Shown: positions 1 to 12,329, numbered from the stretch's first letter. The stretch is 64,000 nucleotides of DNA from Bugula neritina (GCA_964035545.1 OZ037772.1:13050818-13114817), one strand, 5' to 3'. Notes: generated by a model not told the origin, from the sequence alone. Numbers and translations: made by a program.

Positions 1-738
1 CAGTTTGTTATCCATAAACTATTACAATATGCAAAAACTTGACTTCTATTTTCCATCTTCTTTTGTGGCCACAAAGAAATTGATCGTTTCATAATCTAGT
101 CTCAACAGCTTGCTAGAGAAGCTTCCCACAGGGATAGTGAGCATGTAGAGTGTGCTAGAGTTGGTTCCCACAGGGATAGTGAGCATGTAGAGTGTGCTAG
201 AGTTGGTTCCCACAGGGATAGTGAGCATGTAGAGTGTGCTATAGGAAGCCTTCCCACAGGGATAGTGACTCTATCAATAGAAATGTTGACCTAGTCAAAA
301 CATTTCTAAGCTATGTTATATATTTGATATGAATGCTTCTTTCTCCTATACCATTTAGCTGCACATATTTGTAGAAAACATGAATCAACTAATTGCACTG
401 TGTTCTTTATGTTTCACCATTTAGTTTACATCAAGCAATCTGTTTTTATATTTATAACTATTGGTTCAACTGTGAAGAGAAACTTTATACTACTTGATTG
501 AGCCAAGACTTGCGCTATTAAACTAACTCTGTGGGAAAACCCATGCTGAGTAATAAGTCCACATGTTTTGACACAGTCAAGAAAATATTAACCTAGTCAA
601 CATTTCTCAGGGTATATATTTAATTATGAACATTGGACTGCTTCTTTATCTCGAATCATTTAGCTGAGCAGTCTCTCACTAGAAACACCGTATTATAACA
701 CTAGCTGTAACTAAACTCATACATACAAGGTTATTACA
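1..738. other. Left flank without a recognisable gene
   Basis: AT-rich DNA with no supported exon. It holds the short 42-bp array at 115-270, and two similar segments near 285-360 and 570-660 (a tatatttgat/tatatttaatt core followed by 'gaatgcttctttctc' versus 'gactgcttctttatc'), suggesting an old local duplication. The promoter of the inhibitor-of-apoptosis gene that may start at 739 should lie here, but I see no clear core promoter element. Confidence 0.5.
115..270. repeat. 42-bp minisatellite, about 3.5 copies
   Basis: The unit runs 'cccacagggatagtgagcat' followed by 'gtagagtgtgctagagttggtt'. The copies at about 125-166, 167-208 and 209-240 are nearly identical and a partial fourth ends near 265. 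An open frame on the minus strand is only a by-product of the 42-bp (14-codon) period. Confidence 0.85.
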
Positions 739-3700
739 ATGGCAGAATCTAATATGTTCAGAATGGAGGTCAATCAAGTATGTTCTCTTCTTCAGTGATA
801 TTCTACCTGTATATGATAAGTATTTGCATGTTGTGATTGACTTGTACAATTGTGTCATTCTTATATCTTCTTATAATTATATACTTATATGCTATATATG
901 TTATTTGCTGTATTATAACATTACAGTTCCGTATAAACTAGTATTTACTTTGAAGAGTCTTGAAATCTGCCCAATAGAATGCTGACAACTGACTAATAAT
1001 TATAAGTCTATAGAAAGCCAACACTGCTGTAGCTGGGCTAGTTGGTTATATCAGCTATTAGCAATGTGCTCTGCCACGCTATTCTCTTCACTACCAACAC
1101 TATAATATTATGGATCATAATCTAGTCGCCATTACACTATAGCAACAGACCCGCCCAATGAGGGGCGTGTCTTAGTAATAGCCCAATGGCGTGGCTATGT
1201 TAAATGGTTCAAACCCATGTACATAGGCGTATCATATAAAGCATGTAACATATAACTTAATACACACCCTCGAAGTTTTAGCTTGTAGGTGAAATAAAGG
1301 AGACACAATAAGGAATATAAATGTCACAATCAATATATCAGGGTACAAGTGCAGGTCTCATGATAGTCTCTTTGTGGTAACTATTTGAACATAACAAAGT
1401 GCTGCACTTGATAATAGTTATACTGGTTATTTTCCACATGAATAATTTCTTCATCATGATGAATATAGTAAACCTATAAATCAATGTAATGTAAGATAAT
1501 CAGTGCATGTCTACAGGCTGCATATTTGCTGTTTGGTAATATGTAATATATTCAGCTGACAAAGACAATGTCAGCTGAAAGGTTTAGTAATCCAATTATG
1601 TGTGCTCTGGGTAATTAGATTATGTGTATTTCCATGTCACTGCTACTATATACTGTATATCTCTATGGGAAGATATGTAGAAAGATGAGACAATTCTTAT
1701 TTAAAAGATCTATACATGCAGTAATATCCATGCTGCCATGATATAGTGTGACGTTATAAACAGGCACCTGTATGGCGTGTCATGAAGCTTAACGAATCAC
1801 TTTGTTTACCTTTGTTGACATATGAAAGGCTGCTGGAGTAAACAGGATCAGCAGATATCAGACCATGATGTCAAGAGTTAGCTGAGCTAATATGTAGTTA
1901 GTTTGGATACAGAGTTCAATTGTTTTGCTAAATATTTATTTTGGAAAGGATTGCGCCAAGAGAACACAGTTTCTCTACAAGGAGCTGCAGCATTGAAAAC
2001 TGACACAAGTTCCGTATTATAAATGTTATAAATAAAACAAAGCTTTTACTGGGTAGTTTGACCCCCCAACCTGATATGCTGTATTGTTGTGCTTAGAACA
2101 CCTGTTAACATAGAAATGTGACAAACTGGCGGTTTAACGAAACTTCAAATCAGAGAGCAATGAAAGCTTGATTATGAAACAAATAAACTAAAAGATTAAT
2201 TGGAATAGCTATAATATGATCTCAACTAATATAATGATTTCAAAATACCTGTTTCCTCCTAGAGGTAGAGAGAAGATTACTCCTAATCAGCTCAGAGCTA
2301 GTGTTAATTAGGAGTAATCTGCCCTTCTCCTAGAGTTGGAGAGAGTGGGCTACTCCTATTTAACAGTGGGCCAACTGCAATATCGTTATATTTATTCATA
2401 TTTATGTTAACATTTATATTTATTTTCATTTCAATTCTGCAGAATTGTCTCTTGAGTGTCTATTTGCAAGAGAAAATTCTGTAGTATTGTAAAAGTAGAG
2501 AGCTGATAAACTCTCACCAATACTGTTACCTAAAGCAGTTTATTAATTTCTGTTATAATACTATATCATAACTTCTAATAACTGTAAGATGATAATTAAG
2601 ACTGGGTAGATTAACCCCTCCCTGTAATTTAGGAATGCATCTAGTATATATTTTACAGTGTCACATAACCAGAATAGTTGTGTTTAAATTGTATACATGA
2701 AATAAGTTTATATTTTCTGTTGTTTTATTCTTATGCAATAGCTATGAACATTTTAAAATACATTTTTAGAAAATTCATTATGTTAAGTTTAAAACTTAAG
2801 ACAATAATAAATGTGCATATTATAGTGTTATATAGATGCTGTATGGGGCAATGCTCTAGTTATAGTTGGGTGAAATAGTTACAGGAGAAGCTAACTCTGA
2901 TATTTTCTCAAACATTTGTAATACACTGTGGTAAACTCTAGAAACAAACAAACCTTTAATAAAACAACAACAATGCATTTACTAGCAGAAGGTGCAATCA
3001 TTACTCTGAGCTTGTTTTATAGGAAGTTGATCAGAAGACTAGGTGTGAGAAGAATCCCCGACGTGATTCTGCATATGGTGCTTCTCTCACCTCTGCAGAA
3101 GGTAAGAAAGGGTCAGCAGGCAGCACTAGAGGTCAAGGTCAGGCCAGCACATCATATGCCGGAGATCATCACGGTTTCCAATTACACACCAACCAGCTGG
3201 CTGCCCCTGTTACACCAGACAACTTTCCTAATGAACAGGAAAAGGTGAAAGGTTTGCCACAGAACTCTGAGGAGGTGGTGCCAGATGGAGCGGCAGTGGC
3301 AGCAGATATCCTCAGAGCTGCAAATGGTGTGCCTACCTTGTCTAGAAGCAGCGTTTCTGCTGCATATGAAGGGAAACGTTTTGAATCTCTCTCTTCTAGT
3401 GGTGAAAAGTTAGTTTCAGGTTTTCTTGGAGCCAGCTTTGAGGAGCCAGTGAGGGAGGAGCCAGTGAGGGAGGACAAGGTGTTGGAGATGGTGGACTTGG
3501 AGTCAGGAGTAGACCTGTACATACAGATCTTAATCTTAGTAAATTTATCCTGCATGCTGGAGAGAAGCTCCCCCATCTTTAGTGCAGTTTTCCTGGCTTA
3601 CTGTGGTTTTGTCATGTACAGAAAGTCAAGTAGTGTAAGTTGCCCAAACTGTAAGTTAGAAGTTGAGTTACCTTCACAATACATAAACATGCTGTCTGTA

Positions 3701-6700
3701 CACTTAGTATTCAGTCCCTCGTGTAGACTAGCTGCAGCACTCTATGACCAACAGACAACGATCTCCTCACTCTCAACCAGCAGGCGTACAGCTGAACACG
3801 GTGAGTCATCAGCTTCCAGAATCTTCTCTTGAAATAAAATAGAGCAAAGCTTTTGATAATAATGTTTTACTAATTTGATTGTGTTATAAAACTGTGCCAA
3901 AAGTATCATTACAATAAACAATAATAGTGACAAGTTGCTTTCACAATGCAAGGGGACACAACCTTCCCATATGTGATTCTATTATATTCCGGTAGCAGCC
4001 AATCACAGACTGTGATACTTATGTGCTTTCTGTTTGTCCAATCAGCAGCTGGAACAGATATCTCAGAATACGTGGTGCGGAGGCCAGATGAAACAGGAAA
4101 TGAGCCTGACAGCAGTCCTGGCAGCACTGATGAAGAAAGGAAGAAGACGCAGTTACTAAATCTTACAAAAAAACAGTGAGTCTACTTTTTAATAATTATA
4201 CAAGTGATAAGTGAAGTTGTCTCCACCTCGCCATGGCTGACCTACTGGACTCCATATTCTGGTATTGTAACTTTACTGCGTAGAATTATAATTAGTTTTA
4301 TAACAGTAAATAAATACTTTTAACCGTATAGTTGATTGAAAACTGTAACTGATCAACTTATTCTCTTTACTCTCATTTCCTGCTATAGAGAAACTCAAAA
4401 TATTGAGTGTCTTCAACTTCAGAGAAATGAAAACAAGATGGAGAACTCGTACTTGTGTGAGAGGTTTAGAAAACAGAGCTTCGTAGACAATGGCTTCCCT
4501 GACAGTCCCAGAATGCAACTGCTGACTTCACGAGGGCTATATTTGAGTTGTGAGTACCGGCTTGTTATATACTCCACCCCACATGTAGCTCAGTATCTCT
4601 CTATTCTATCTACAGATATACTCTACCCTACATATAGCTCAGTATCTCTCTATTCTATCTACAGATATACTCCGCTCTACATATAGCTCAGTATCTCTCT
4701 ATTCTATCTACAGATATACTCCACCCCACATGTAGCTCAGTATCTCTCTATTCTATCTACAGATATACTCCACCCCACATGTAGCTCAGTATCTCTCTAT
4801 TCTATCTACAGATATACTCCGCTCTACATATAGCTCAGTATCTCTCTATTCTATCTACAGATATGCTCCGCCCCACATGTAGCTCAGTATCTCTCTATTC
4901 TATCTACAGATATACTCCACCCTACATATAGCTCAGTATCTCTCTATTCTATCTACAGATATACTCCGCTCTACATATAGCTCAGTATCTCTCTATTCTA
5001 TCTACAGATATGCTCCGCCCCACATGTAGCTCAGTATCTCTCTATTCTATCTACAGATATGCTCCACCCTACATATAGCTCAGTATCTCTCTATTCTATC
5101 TACAGATATACTCGGCCCTACATATAGCTCAGTATCTCTCTATTCTATCTACAGATATACTCCACCCTACATATAGCTCAGTATCTCTCTATTCTATCTA
5201 CAGATATGCTCCACCCTACATATAGCTCAGTATCTCTCTATTCTATATCTACAGATATACTCCGCTCTACATATAGCTCAGTATCTCTCTATAGATTAAC
5301 ACGCTGCATATGCATTTCTTAACCTGATGATTCCCCTTACCAGCTCATCTGGAATAACGACTAATGGTTCACATTCAACTAGTTTCGTATCATTTGAGAA
5401 GCAGCCTGTCTGAGTCAGCTGAGTGGAGACTTATTACTCATTGCTGATTGCTGTCTTTATTAGCCAATAAAAAGAAGAAAGAAATTAAGTGCTTTCAATG
5501 TAATCTACGGAGAGACTTCAGACCAGAGATGCTGCTGGAGGTTGAGGCAGCCTCCTCTTTAGATAAAGATCATCTCAACAACAACTGTGGTCACATCAAT
5601 GGTGAGCTGTGGTTACACTGCTGCTTACAGTACTGCCTTGCTTGACTTAAAGTGTTTACTCGTAACTCAGAGAATTGAGTGAATTGAGTCTATCGTCTCC
5701 CCTCGCAGGCTCTCAACTGACGGGTAACATACCAGATGTCTGCAACCTGCTAGCTTATCAATATGGCCGACAAGCAGACGCCAGCGACTTGCTGACACAG
5801 ACAGACTCACTGAATGAGTTCGAGGGTCTCGGCATCAACGTGAACCTGTCGAAACATCCGGAGATGGCTGTGATATCACGGAGATTGGCCACCTTCCTGA
5901 CGTACCCGTACAAGTCAGCTAAACATCCTGAGCAGCTGGTGGAAGGAGGATACTTCTATTCTGGTATCTCATAAGTTTCTAGTCTAAAGTGTGTGCTCTG
6001 GTCACTAGAGAGTAGACTGGGCGTCTGTAATGTAAATAATACTCAGCTCTTACCATAGGGAGGGGGGACTACATTGTATGAAGCCATGCTTGTCTTTAGT
6101 TTACCATTGTGTAGCTTAGTTCTGTCTGATTCCTGTACTGTGGTAATAGACAACATGGATACAGTATCATGTTTGGCTGACAAAACTTTACAAATGTATT
6201 TCATAACTTTTTATCATTTTCATTAGATATATATGCATTGAAAGTTGATATAGCATATATGTTACCCTGACCTAACAGGGATATGCTACCCTGACCTAAC
6301 AGGGATAAACAGAATCATAACTTTGACGAGGAAGTGGTGGAATCAAATCCATAGAATAACTTCCTTGTAGTTTAAACTAATAGAGCTCACATGTCTGCTA
6401 CAACAATATTTTCTGGATGATTTCATAGCAAAAGAGTTTAATGGGAAAAAATCTCCTTGAACAGTTTCACACAATCATTTATACAACACCAAGATGAGCT
6501 GACTTTAATGTTATGAATAGCAAGTGAATAGTGTTAGCCTAGGGCCACACTGTGCGTATTTTCGCATGCGAAAATTGAAACCACAAGTAGCAAAGGTGTC
6601 CACTGTAGCTTCAGTGAGATTGAAAAACTACTAGCCAATAATATTTGAGTTAAAATTTACTGCTCGCCTTGTTGCTATGGCTACAAGTGCGAGATAGATG

Positions 6701-9514
6701 AAGTTTTCATTTTTAAATCGCACTCGCTTTCAAAAAAATGCAATTTACTGAAATGTAGCACTAAAATAAAGGAATTGGACTCGCTAAATAACTACTAGCC
6801 AAATAGGTGACGACGACAGAGACGATTCGCACTTGCGTTCAGAATGCTGAGCGACAAGTGCGAATGTTTTCTCAACGCGTACAGTGGACACCTTTGCTAC
6901 TTGTGGTTTCAATTTTCGCATGCGAAAATACGCACCGTGTGGCCCTAGGTTAAGTAACACAAATACTTTGGAGCTAAGAAAACAAAATACTTTATGTTTC
7001 TTCTCACACTGAAATATATACCTGTACACGTGACTACCTGCACATGTCACTACCTGTACACGTGACTATCTGCACATGTGACTACCTGTACACGTGACAA
7101 CCTGCAACTGTGACTATCTGCACATGTGACTATTTGTATATGTGACTATCTGCACATGTGACTATCTGCACATGTGACAACCTGCACATGTGACTACCTG
7201 TACATGTGACAACCTGCATATGTGACAAACTATTTTTACAGGAGACGGGGAAAGCGTGACATGCTACTCTTGTGGAATAGTGTCAACTGATTGGACGTCC
7301 AGATGTGATGTTTTTATTCGTCACGCGAGGAGTTCTCCCACCTGTGCTCACATTATCTCCACCAGAGGGCAGCAGTTTGTTGATGATGTTCTGGCAGAGT
7401 TTGGTTCCTACTATTCTAGACCAGCTGAGGATAAGATTACCGTGAGTTTATTCTAATATATAATATAGTATAACATAGTATAATATGATATAGTATAATA
7501 TAGTATAATATAGTATAATATAATATAATGTAATATGATATAGTATAATATAATATAATATAGTATAATATAATATAATATAATATAGTATAGTATAATA
7601 TAATATAATATAATATTATAGTATAATATATTATAGTATAGTATAATATTGTATAATATAATATAATATAGTATAATATAATATTTAAAGTATAGTATAA
7701 TATAGTATAATATAATATAATATAGTATAGTATAATATAATATTTATACTTCCTGTTGACTAGACGGTAACGAATAGAATGCTCAGACCCCGAATGGACT
7801 CAATACCAGTACAGAAAACTCTGGATATGGGCATCTCAAGTCAGGCGGTCAGGGCGGTGGTGGCAAAGAGAATTAAGGTGCACTTTACTTAAGTACTCCC
7901 TGTCCTTCATATCTTGTCACAGCCTCTCTGTCCATGTTGTTTTTACAGATAAACTGCTTTAGTTGATTTGACAGATTTCTCTGGACTTGCATTTGTAAGA
8001 GGGCTAGACATCATTAGTATAGTACAAATCAAAGGGCTAGAATCTAGTAGATTTATCTATATATAATATTCACTGATATTTCTGGTTACCTTAGAAAGGA
8101 GCGCCAGATTTCAAGTACATCTCGGAGATAGTACAGGAAGTGAAGGAACTGAATGTTCCGGAAGGTCAGTTGGGAGAGGCCGGAGATACTTCTGTTGTGT
8201 TACCTAAAGTACTGAACCTACCAGAATCTGAGAGTGACAAGGAAGAGGAAGTGATGTCATCAGCAGACATGCAGATGGATGAATCAGCTGAACAGAGTAG
8301 CCATGTGGAGGACAGAACAGCTCTCTCTATAGAGACAGATAAGATAAAAGGTATTGATGTCTTATGAAATATGATCAGTGAATTTTAAGGATTATTAATT
8401 TTTTTTCATTCTAGATGCATTTGTAAGCTTTTTATCCTATTTTGTTGTATCTTCAATAGAATACAAATATTTGCAATGAAAACCCAGCAGATTAAAATCC
8501 AAAGCACAGGTTTCTGCTCTCATATGGTGAAGGTACAAAAGGGTTTAGCTGTACCGAGACTACAAGCATCTCTCTTTAATACAACGTGGTGCTAACAAGA
8601 TTGTTTCACTTTCAGTAGTCGCAGACGTCAGAACGGAGGCGACTCAACTAAAGTCTGAACTTCTCTGTAAAGTGTGTATGACGGAACCTGTGTCTATGAT
8701 ATTCCTGCCTTGCTCACATCTCAGTAAGTCTGTAGACATCGTGGAGGTTCATTTAGCTATAATAATAGCTTCATAGTGACTGTGAATGCCGGTTTTCTAA
8801 ATCTAAGTCATGTATTATCAACAATTATAATTATAATAACTATAATAAGATGAAACGGCAAAGTAAAACTGCAAATTCCCCCCTCCCCCCCCCCCCAGCA
8901 GGCTGCTTATATTTTAAAACATAATTTGTTAAGAAAATATTTGCAATGCTATAGGTCAAGTTACAATATAAAGGGCTTTAATGTTCACATTCCTTATAGC
9001 ATTTACCTGATATGGTGCACCTAAAATATATCAAATAACAATTCTTTAGCCACGCTGTCATTCCTGAAATTTAAACATTTATTTTGACTCAATGCTTTAT
9101 AATTGATGCATTTCTATAGCTATAATACAATTGAATCGTAATAAGAAAACTTTCTAAACTTGATTCTTATTTATTCAATTGCCATTATTGCTATTCTATT
9201 AAACTTTCTATTATTTAAAGTGAAACTTCCGACAATTTATTCTTCTGTGAAACTAAAGATGGAGGTGTGGGGTATCAAATGCACTAAAACTTTGCTCTTC
9301 ATAAAGTCACGTAAAGTCCGCAATAACAAACACTCTGCTCATTAATAATTAATTTGTATTTTGAAAGAAATTTCTTAAGTTTATGAATTTACTAAGTGTG
9401 CTGCTGCTTTTGTTTACAGCGTGTTGCTCAGTCTGCTCAGCTGCCATGGTGAGCTGTCCACTGTGTAGAAAAGATGTGGTGGGAACCATCAAGATCAAGT
9501 TCTGTGGCAGATGA
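739..9514 (+). CDS. Inhibitor of apoptosis protein: three BIR, UBA-like, RING (BIRC/XIAP-like E3 ligase)
   Basis: Eleven-exon model with consistent phase: 739-777, 3023-3800, 4046-4175, 4389-4549, 5464-5601, 5709-5963, 7242-7441, 7764-7877, 8095-8350, 8616-8723, 9420-9514 (757 residues). BIR-1 lies in exon 2 with ligands C220, C223, H240, C247 in the exact C-x2-C-x16-H-x6-C spacing. BIR-2 is split over exons 4-5 and is divergent. BIR-3 is split over exons 6-7 (C508, C511, H528, C535, canonical). A UBA-like segment is at about 575-620. The RING at 708-742 has the full C-x2-C-x11-C-x-H-x3-C-x2-C-x6-C-x2-C pattern. No CARD is visible, so the order matches XIAP rather than cIAP1/2. The family binds caspases or TRAF/RIPK complexes through BIR domains and ubiquitylates through the RING. 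The 13-codon first exon (ATG GCA GAA TCT..., donor gtatgt) fits in phase but is the weakest part; the start could be elsewhere. Confidence 0.87.
778..3022 (+). other. Putative intron 1 of the IAP gene, no coding signal
   Basis: 2.2 kb of AT-rich sequence between the proposed first exon and the first well-supported exon. I see only scattered short open frames and one strong hairpin (2274-2320). If the small first exon is wrong, part of this interval is promoter. Confidence 0.4.
2274..2320. other. 14-bp inverted repeat with 19-bp loop
   Basis: agattactcctaat at 2274-2287 is followed by its exact reverse complement at 2307-2320. A related direct repeat (tcctagaggtagagaga / tcctagagttggagaga) flanks it at about 2257 and 2329. 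It may be a remnant of a small foldback element. No function can be assigned. Confidence 0.75.
3668..3781 (+). other. BIR-1 zinc-ligand region (exon 2 of the IAP)
   Basis: This stretch encodes the C-terminal part of the first BIR: SCPNCKLEVELPSQ leading to HLVFSPSC. The spacing of the four ligands is exactly the BIR consensus, but the conserved tryptophan after the Cys pair is missing and the preceding Gly-Phe-Tyr strand reads CGFVMYRK. It probably still folds; peptide-groove chemistry may differ. The reading is less obvious than for BIR-3 because the N-terminal half is weak. Confidence 0.7.
4560..5292. repeat. 49-bp intronic minisatellite, about 15 copies (inside split BIR-2)
   Basis: The array fills the intron between the two exons of BIR-2 and begins about 10 bp after the donor at 4550. 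Each unit contains 'agctcagtatctctctattc' followed by 'tatctacag' and then atatactcc or atatgctcc. Thus every copy has a pyrimidine-rich run ending in CTACAG, which resembles a 3' splice site on the gene's sense strand. Variants differ at ccacccca/cgctcta/caccctac. Confidence 0.92.
6538..6949. mobile_element. MITE, 412 bp with ~70-bp terminal inverted repeats
   Basis: The left end 6538-6607 (cctagggccacactgtgcgt...) is the reverse complement of 6880-6949 (...cgcaccgtgtggccctagg) with only about one mismatch. Each arm contains the palindrome ttcgcatgcgaa. The flanks are gTTAg on the left and TTAAg on the right, compatible with a 3-bp TTA target duplication as in PIF/Harbinger-derived MITEs, although a TTAA (piggyBac-like) duplication cannot be excluded. 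There is no transposase. It lies in the IAP intron between exons 6 and 7. Confidence 0.9.
7018..7232. repeat. ~16-bp minisatellite with CACGTG/CATGTG cores
   Basis: Copies of 'tgactacctgcacatg' and variants with tacacgtg fill the last ~215 bp of the IAP intron before the acceptor at 7240-7241. The first copies contain CACGTGAC palindromic E-box sequence; later ones contain CATGTGAC. Confidence 0.9.
7450..7750. repeat. AT-rich 5/10-bp simple array (tatag/tataatata)
   Basis: This array starts 8 bp after the IAP donor at 7442 and ends about 15 bp before the acceptor at 7763, so almost the whole intron is tatagtataatataat-type repeat. Confidence 0.9.
8616..9514 (+). other. RING finger exons of the IAP
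   Basis: Exon 8616-8723 carries C708, C711, C723 and H725; exon 9420-9514 carries C729, C732, C739 and C742 and ends IKIKFCGR-stop. The PCSHL segment and the closing VVGTIKIKF tail are the hallmark of IAP RING E3 domains, whose C-terminal tail drives dimerisation and E2 binding. The intervening intron contains a C homopolymer run near 8880-8897. Confidence 0.93.
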
Positions 9515-9594
9515 CCTTGGCAGAAGACGTTAAGATGGATGACTTCAGAAGAAGAAATTGAGATTGTCAACGGGAAACGTGAGAAGAATTGGTC

Positions 9595-9600
9595 AATAAA
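9595..9600 (+). other. Candidate poly(A) signal of the IAP gene
   Basis: AATAAA lies 81 bp after the stop codon; a second AATAAA-like run follows near 9626. Confidence 0.55.
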
Positions 9601-9664
9601 GAAAGAGGTAACAGGAGTGATGGCCAATAAAAAAAGAGATGACAAATGAGAGGGCCAATGGAAA

Positions 9665-9750
9665 GAGAGATAGCAGAAGATTAGGGTTGCTGAAGAGATA
9701 GCAGAAGATTAGGGTTGCTGAAGAGATGGTAGAAGATAAGGGTAGCTGGG
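9665..9750. repeat. 28-bp direct repeat, three degenerating copies
   Basis: 'gagatagcagaagattaggg' plus 'ttgctgaa' occurs twice almost perfectly and a third time as gagatggtagaagataagggtagctg. It is downstream of the IAP stop and is probably untranslated or intergenic. Confidence 0.8.
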
Positions 9751-10599
9751 CATGTGACAGGAAGTGAAAATGGAGTAACGATAAGAGAAGAGACATGCTG
9801 AGAGAAGGGAAGCTGATGGCGCTGAGAGATTTATTGCCGGAACATCAATTGAGATGTCGGCTTATATGATTGGATCATAAGTGCTGACTGTGCTGACTGA
9901 AAGACATATTATAAATACTTAAACTAACTAATAGAATCTCGCAGTATGAGTGGACAGAATGTAAACAGCTAGCATAGCTATTGTCGGGTATCACGATGCG
10001 CCATTGCTGTGTTCGGAAAAATGCAGTTGAAAATGCGAGTCGTCTTGCAGTCATAAAATATTCTCTTCTATGCTAGTAGAAGATTCTACCTGTCCTTATG
10101 CATTACTCCTCTTACCTGTACATACACTAACTCACCTGTACATCCACTAACTTACCTGTACACACGTTTACCTCCAGTCTATAAATATTCTCTTCATCTG
10201 ACCTGCACTTCTTTGCCAGATTTTAAGACAGGATATCCCAGCATTGTGTAGTTATATTATTCAAATATTTATCCAGTTTTAGTTTAAAATGCAGTTGGTA
10301 GATCAACTATATAAGGTAGATAATTCTTTAGCATTTCATTTCATTTCAAGGGAAAAGGTTACAGTCAGATTTTCTGAATAACTCTGCAAAACTAAAAACA
10401 GATAAATGCTGCAGGTTGTTTGTTTGTTTGTAGCCAAAGACTGTCCTGAAGAGGAACTCTGCCTCAGATGTATTGTAGATCTGTCCTTCACCTTAGATAG
10501 ATAGGTATCCTTCTGCTTATCTGTCTGCGTAGAAATATTCCTTGTATTTACTTCTACATTTCCTTACCATCACATTTATAGCGCTCTGTTTATTGGCAG

Positions 10600-10719
10600 G
10601 AGATGTCAGGTGATGTCAGGTGCTGCCGGGTGCTGAAGAACGCTGCCGAGAATCTACTATCATTGGACTACTCTGACGTCACATTTCCTCTGTTTGCTGA
10701 GCAGTTACTCTGTTCGTAG
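10600..10719 (+). CDS. Candidate isolated terminal exon, 39 codons, unknown product
   Basis: A good acceptor (gtttattggcag) is followed by an open frame starting EMSGDVRCCRVLKN and ending with a TAG at 10717. Composition is far less AT-rich than the surroundings and the peptide looks helix-forming (LKNAAENLLSLDY). I recognise no family and see no partner exon, so it may be a leftover, an alternative 3' exon of the IAP, or chance. Confidence 0.25.
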   Translation, partial: EMSGDVRCCRVLKNAAENLLSLDYSDVTFPLFAEQLLCS

Positions 10720-10736
10720 AGTTGAGTATTTCTTAG

Positions 10737-11050
10737 TGTATCACTCTTACTATAACATACTAACAGTATATAACTCTTACTATAACATACTAACAGTATA
10801 TAACTCTTACTATAACATACTAACGGTATTTAACTCTTACTATATAACATACTAACAGTATTAATTTAACTCTTACTATAACATACTAACAGTATATAAC
10901 TCTTACTATAACATACTAACAGTATATAACTCTTACTATAACATACTAACAGTGTATAACTCTTACTATAACATACTAACAGTGTATAACTCTTACTATA
11001 TAACATACTAACAGTATATAACTCTTACTGCAACATACTAACAGTATATT
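10737..11050. repeat. 30-bp minisatellite, about 10 copies, with TACTAACAG in each unit
   Basis: The unit is 'taactcttactataacatac' plus 'taacagtata'. Copies differ by single bases, plus TA or TTAATT insertions near 10845-10865 and 10999. Each unit holds TACTAACAG, resembling a branchpoint followed by an AG. Confidence 0.92.
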
Positions 11051-11837
11051 ACTCCTAAATATTATGAAAATGAAATAAAAGAAATTTTTTTCTATTAAAT
11101 CATGTTTTTATTTGAGCATAAAGCTGATTTCTAATATGTATATTGACTAATTTTGTAGATTGGAATTTCATACCAACAGGCAATGAAGGAGCCCTTTTAC
11201 AGAAATAGTAGGTACACCATATTTACATAAATATGCCTAGTAAAGAATTTTTAATAAAAGTTAGCAATTGAATTTATTGTCATGGAATTTTTAAAACTTG
11301 AATATTTTGTCCCAGGTCGTTTGAAAAATAAAACTGCACATTGTTTGTGAACCATTTTATAATACTTTCAAGGTAAGCCCAAGCAGAGGTTCGTAGGGTT
11401 AACTGACTTAGCACAATGTGTGTGTATGTGTGTGTATGTGTACGTATATGTGTGTGAGTATGTGTTACTATACAACTATATGTTGTAAGTGTATTCAGCT
11501 ATTGTAGTGGCAGTAAAACACATCTGGTGAAAGACAGCATGCAGTTGCTTTGCCTTGAATCAAATCAAACCCAGCAGCTGATCTAATCACATCATATCTA
11601 GCTCTCCAACAAGTATAACTTTAACCTTGCTTCAAGTCCCACTAGTAAATTATGCTGAAATAATTTCCTCAGATCGTGATTTTTGTTTCAATTCCTCTTT
11701 CAACATTAATTTTGATTTACATTATAATTTATATTTTTGGGGTAAATCTTCTAATATTTGTTTTAAACATGTTGGCCATGCAGGTAACCAGTTAGTCAGC
11801 TAGAATAGGCTAGCATGTTAGATGCTGTCTGCCAGAT

Positions 11838-12215
11838 AAATACTTATCACACACCTGTCACATGCATGTCACATGCATGTCACATGCCTTCACACACATA
11901 TCACATATTTGTCACAGGCACTCTCATGTGCATGCCGCACACCTGTCATATGCCTGTCATAGCCAAGCTTGTCACATAATTTCCACATGCAATTCCTATG
12001 CTTGTCAGAAACCTGCCTACACACACCTGTCACACATGTCATATACTTATCACTTACTTATCACACACTTGTCACTTATCACAAACCTGCCTCATAACTG
12101 TCATACACCTGTCACACACCTGTCATATACCTGTCACATACCTGCCACATACCTGCCACACACCTGTTACTCACCTGTCACACACTTGTCACACACCTGT
12201 CACACACCTGTCACA
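11838..12215. repeat. ~10-11 bp CACACCTGTCA array
   Basis: Degenerate copies of cacacctgtca, catacctgcca and relatives. Divergence is highest at the left edge and lowest at the right, as expected if expansion is most recent on the right. Confidence 0.88.
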
Positions 12216-12329
12216 GGTTTCATCATAGTATATTTTGATTCTGAGAATGCTCAAAAGCTGATATTCAGGTCACTGGAAAATGAAATCTGCAGCTGAAATC
12301 GTTGAGTATGCATAAGTAGCTCTTAGCGT

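Noticed and set aside
3169-3576. 135-codon minus-strand frame
   Set aside because: It lies antisense to exon 2 of the IAP, which has BIR signature and consistent splice phases.
9680-9720. Telomere-like TTAGGG
   Set aside because: The hexamer appears once per 28-bp repeat unit, not in tandem.
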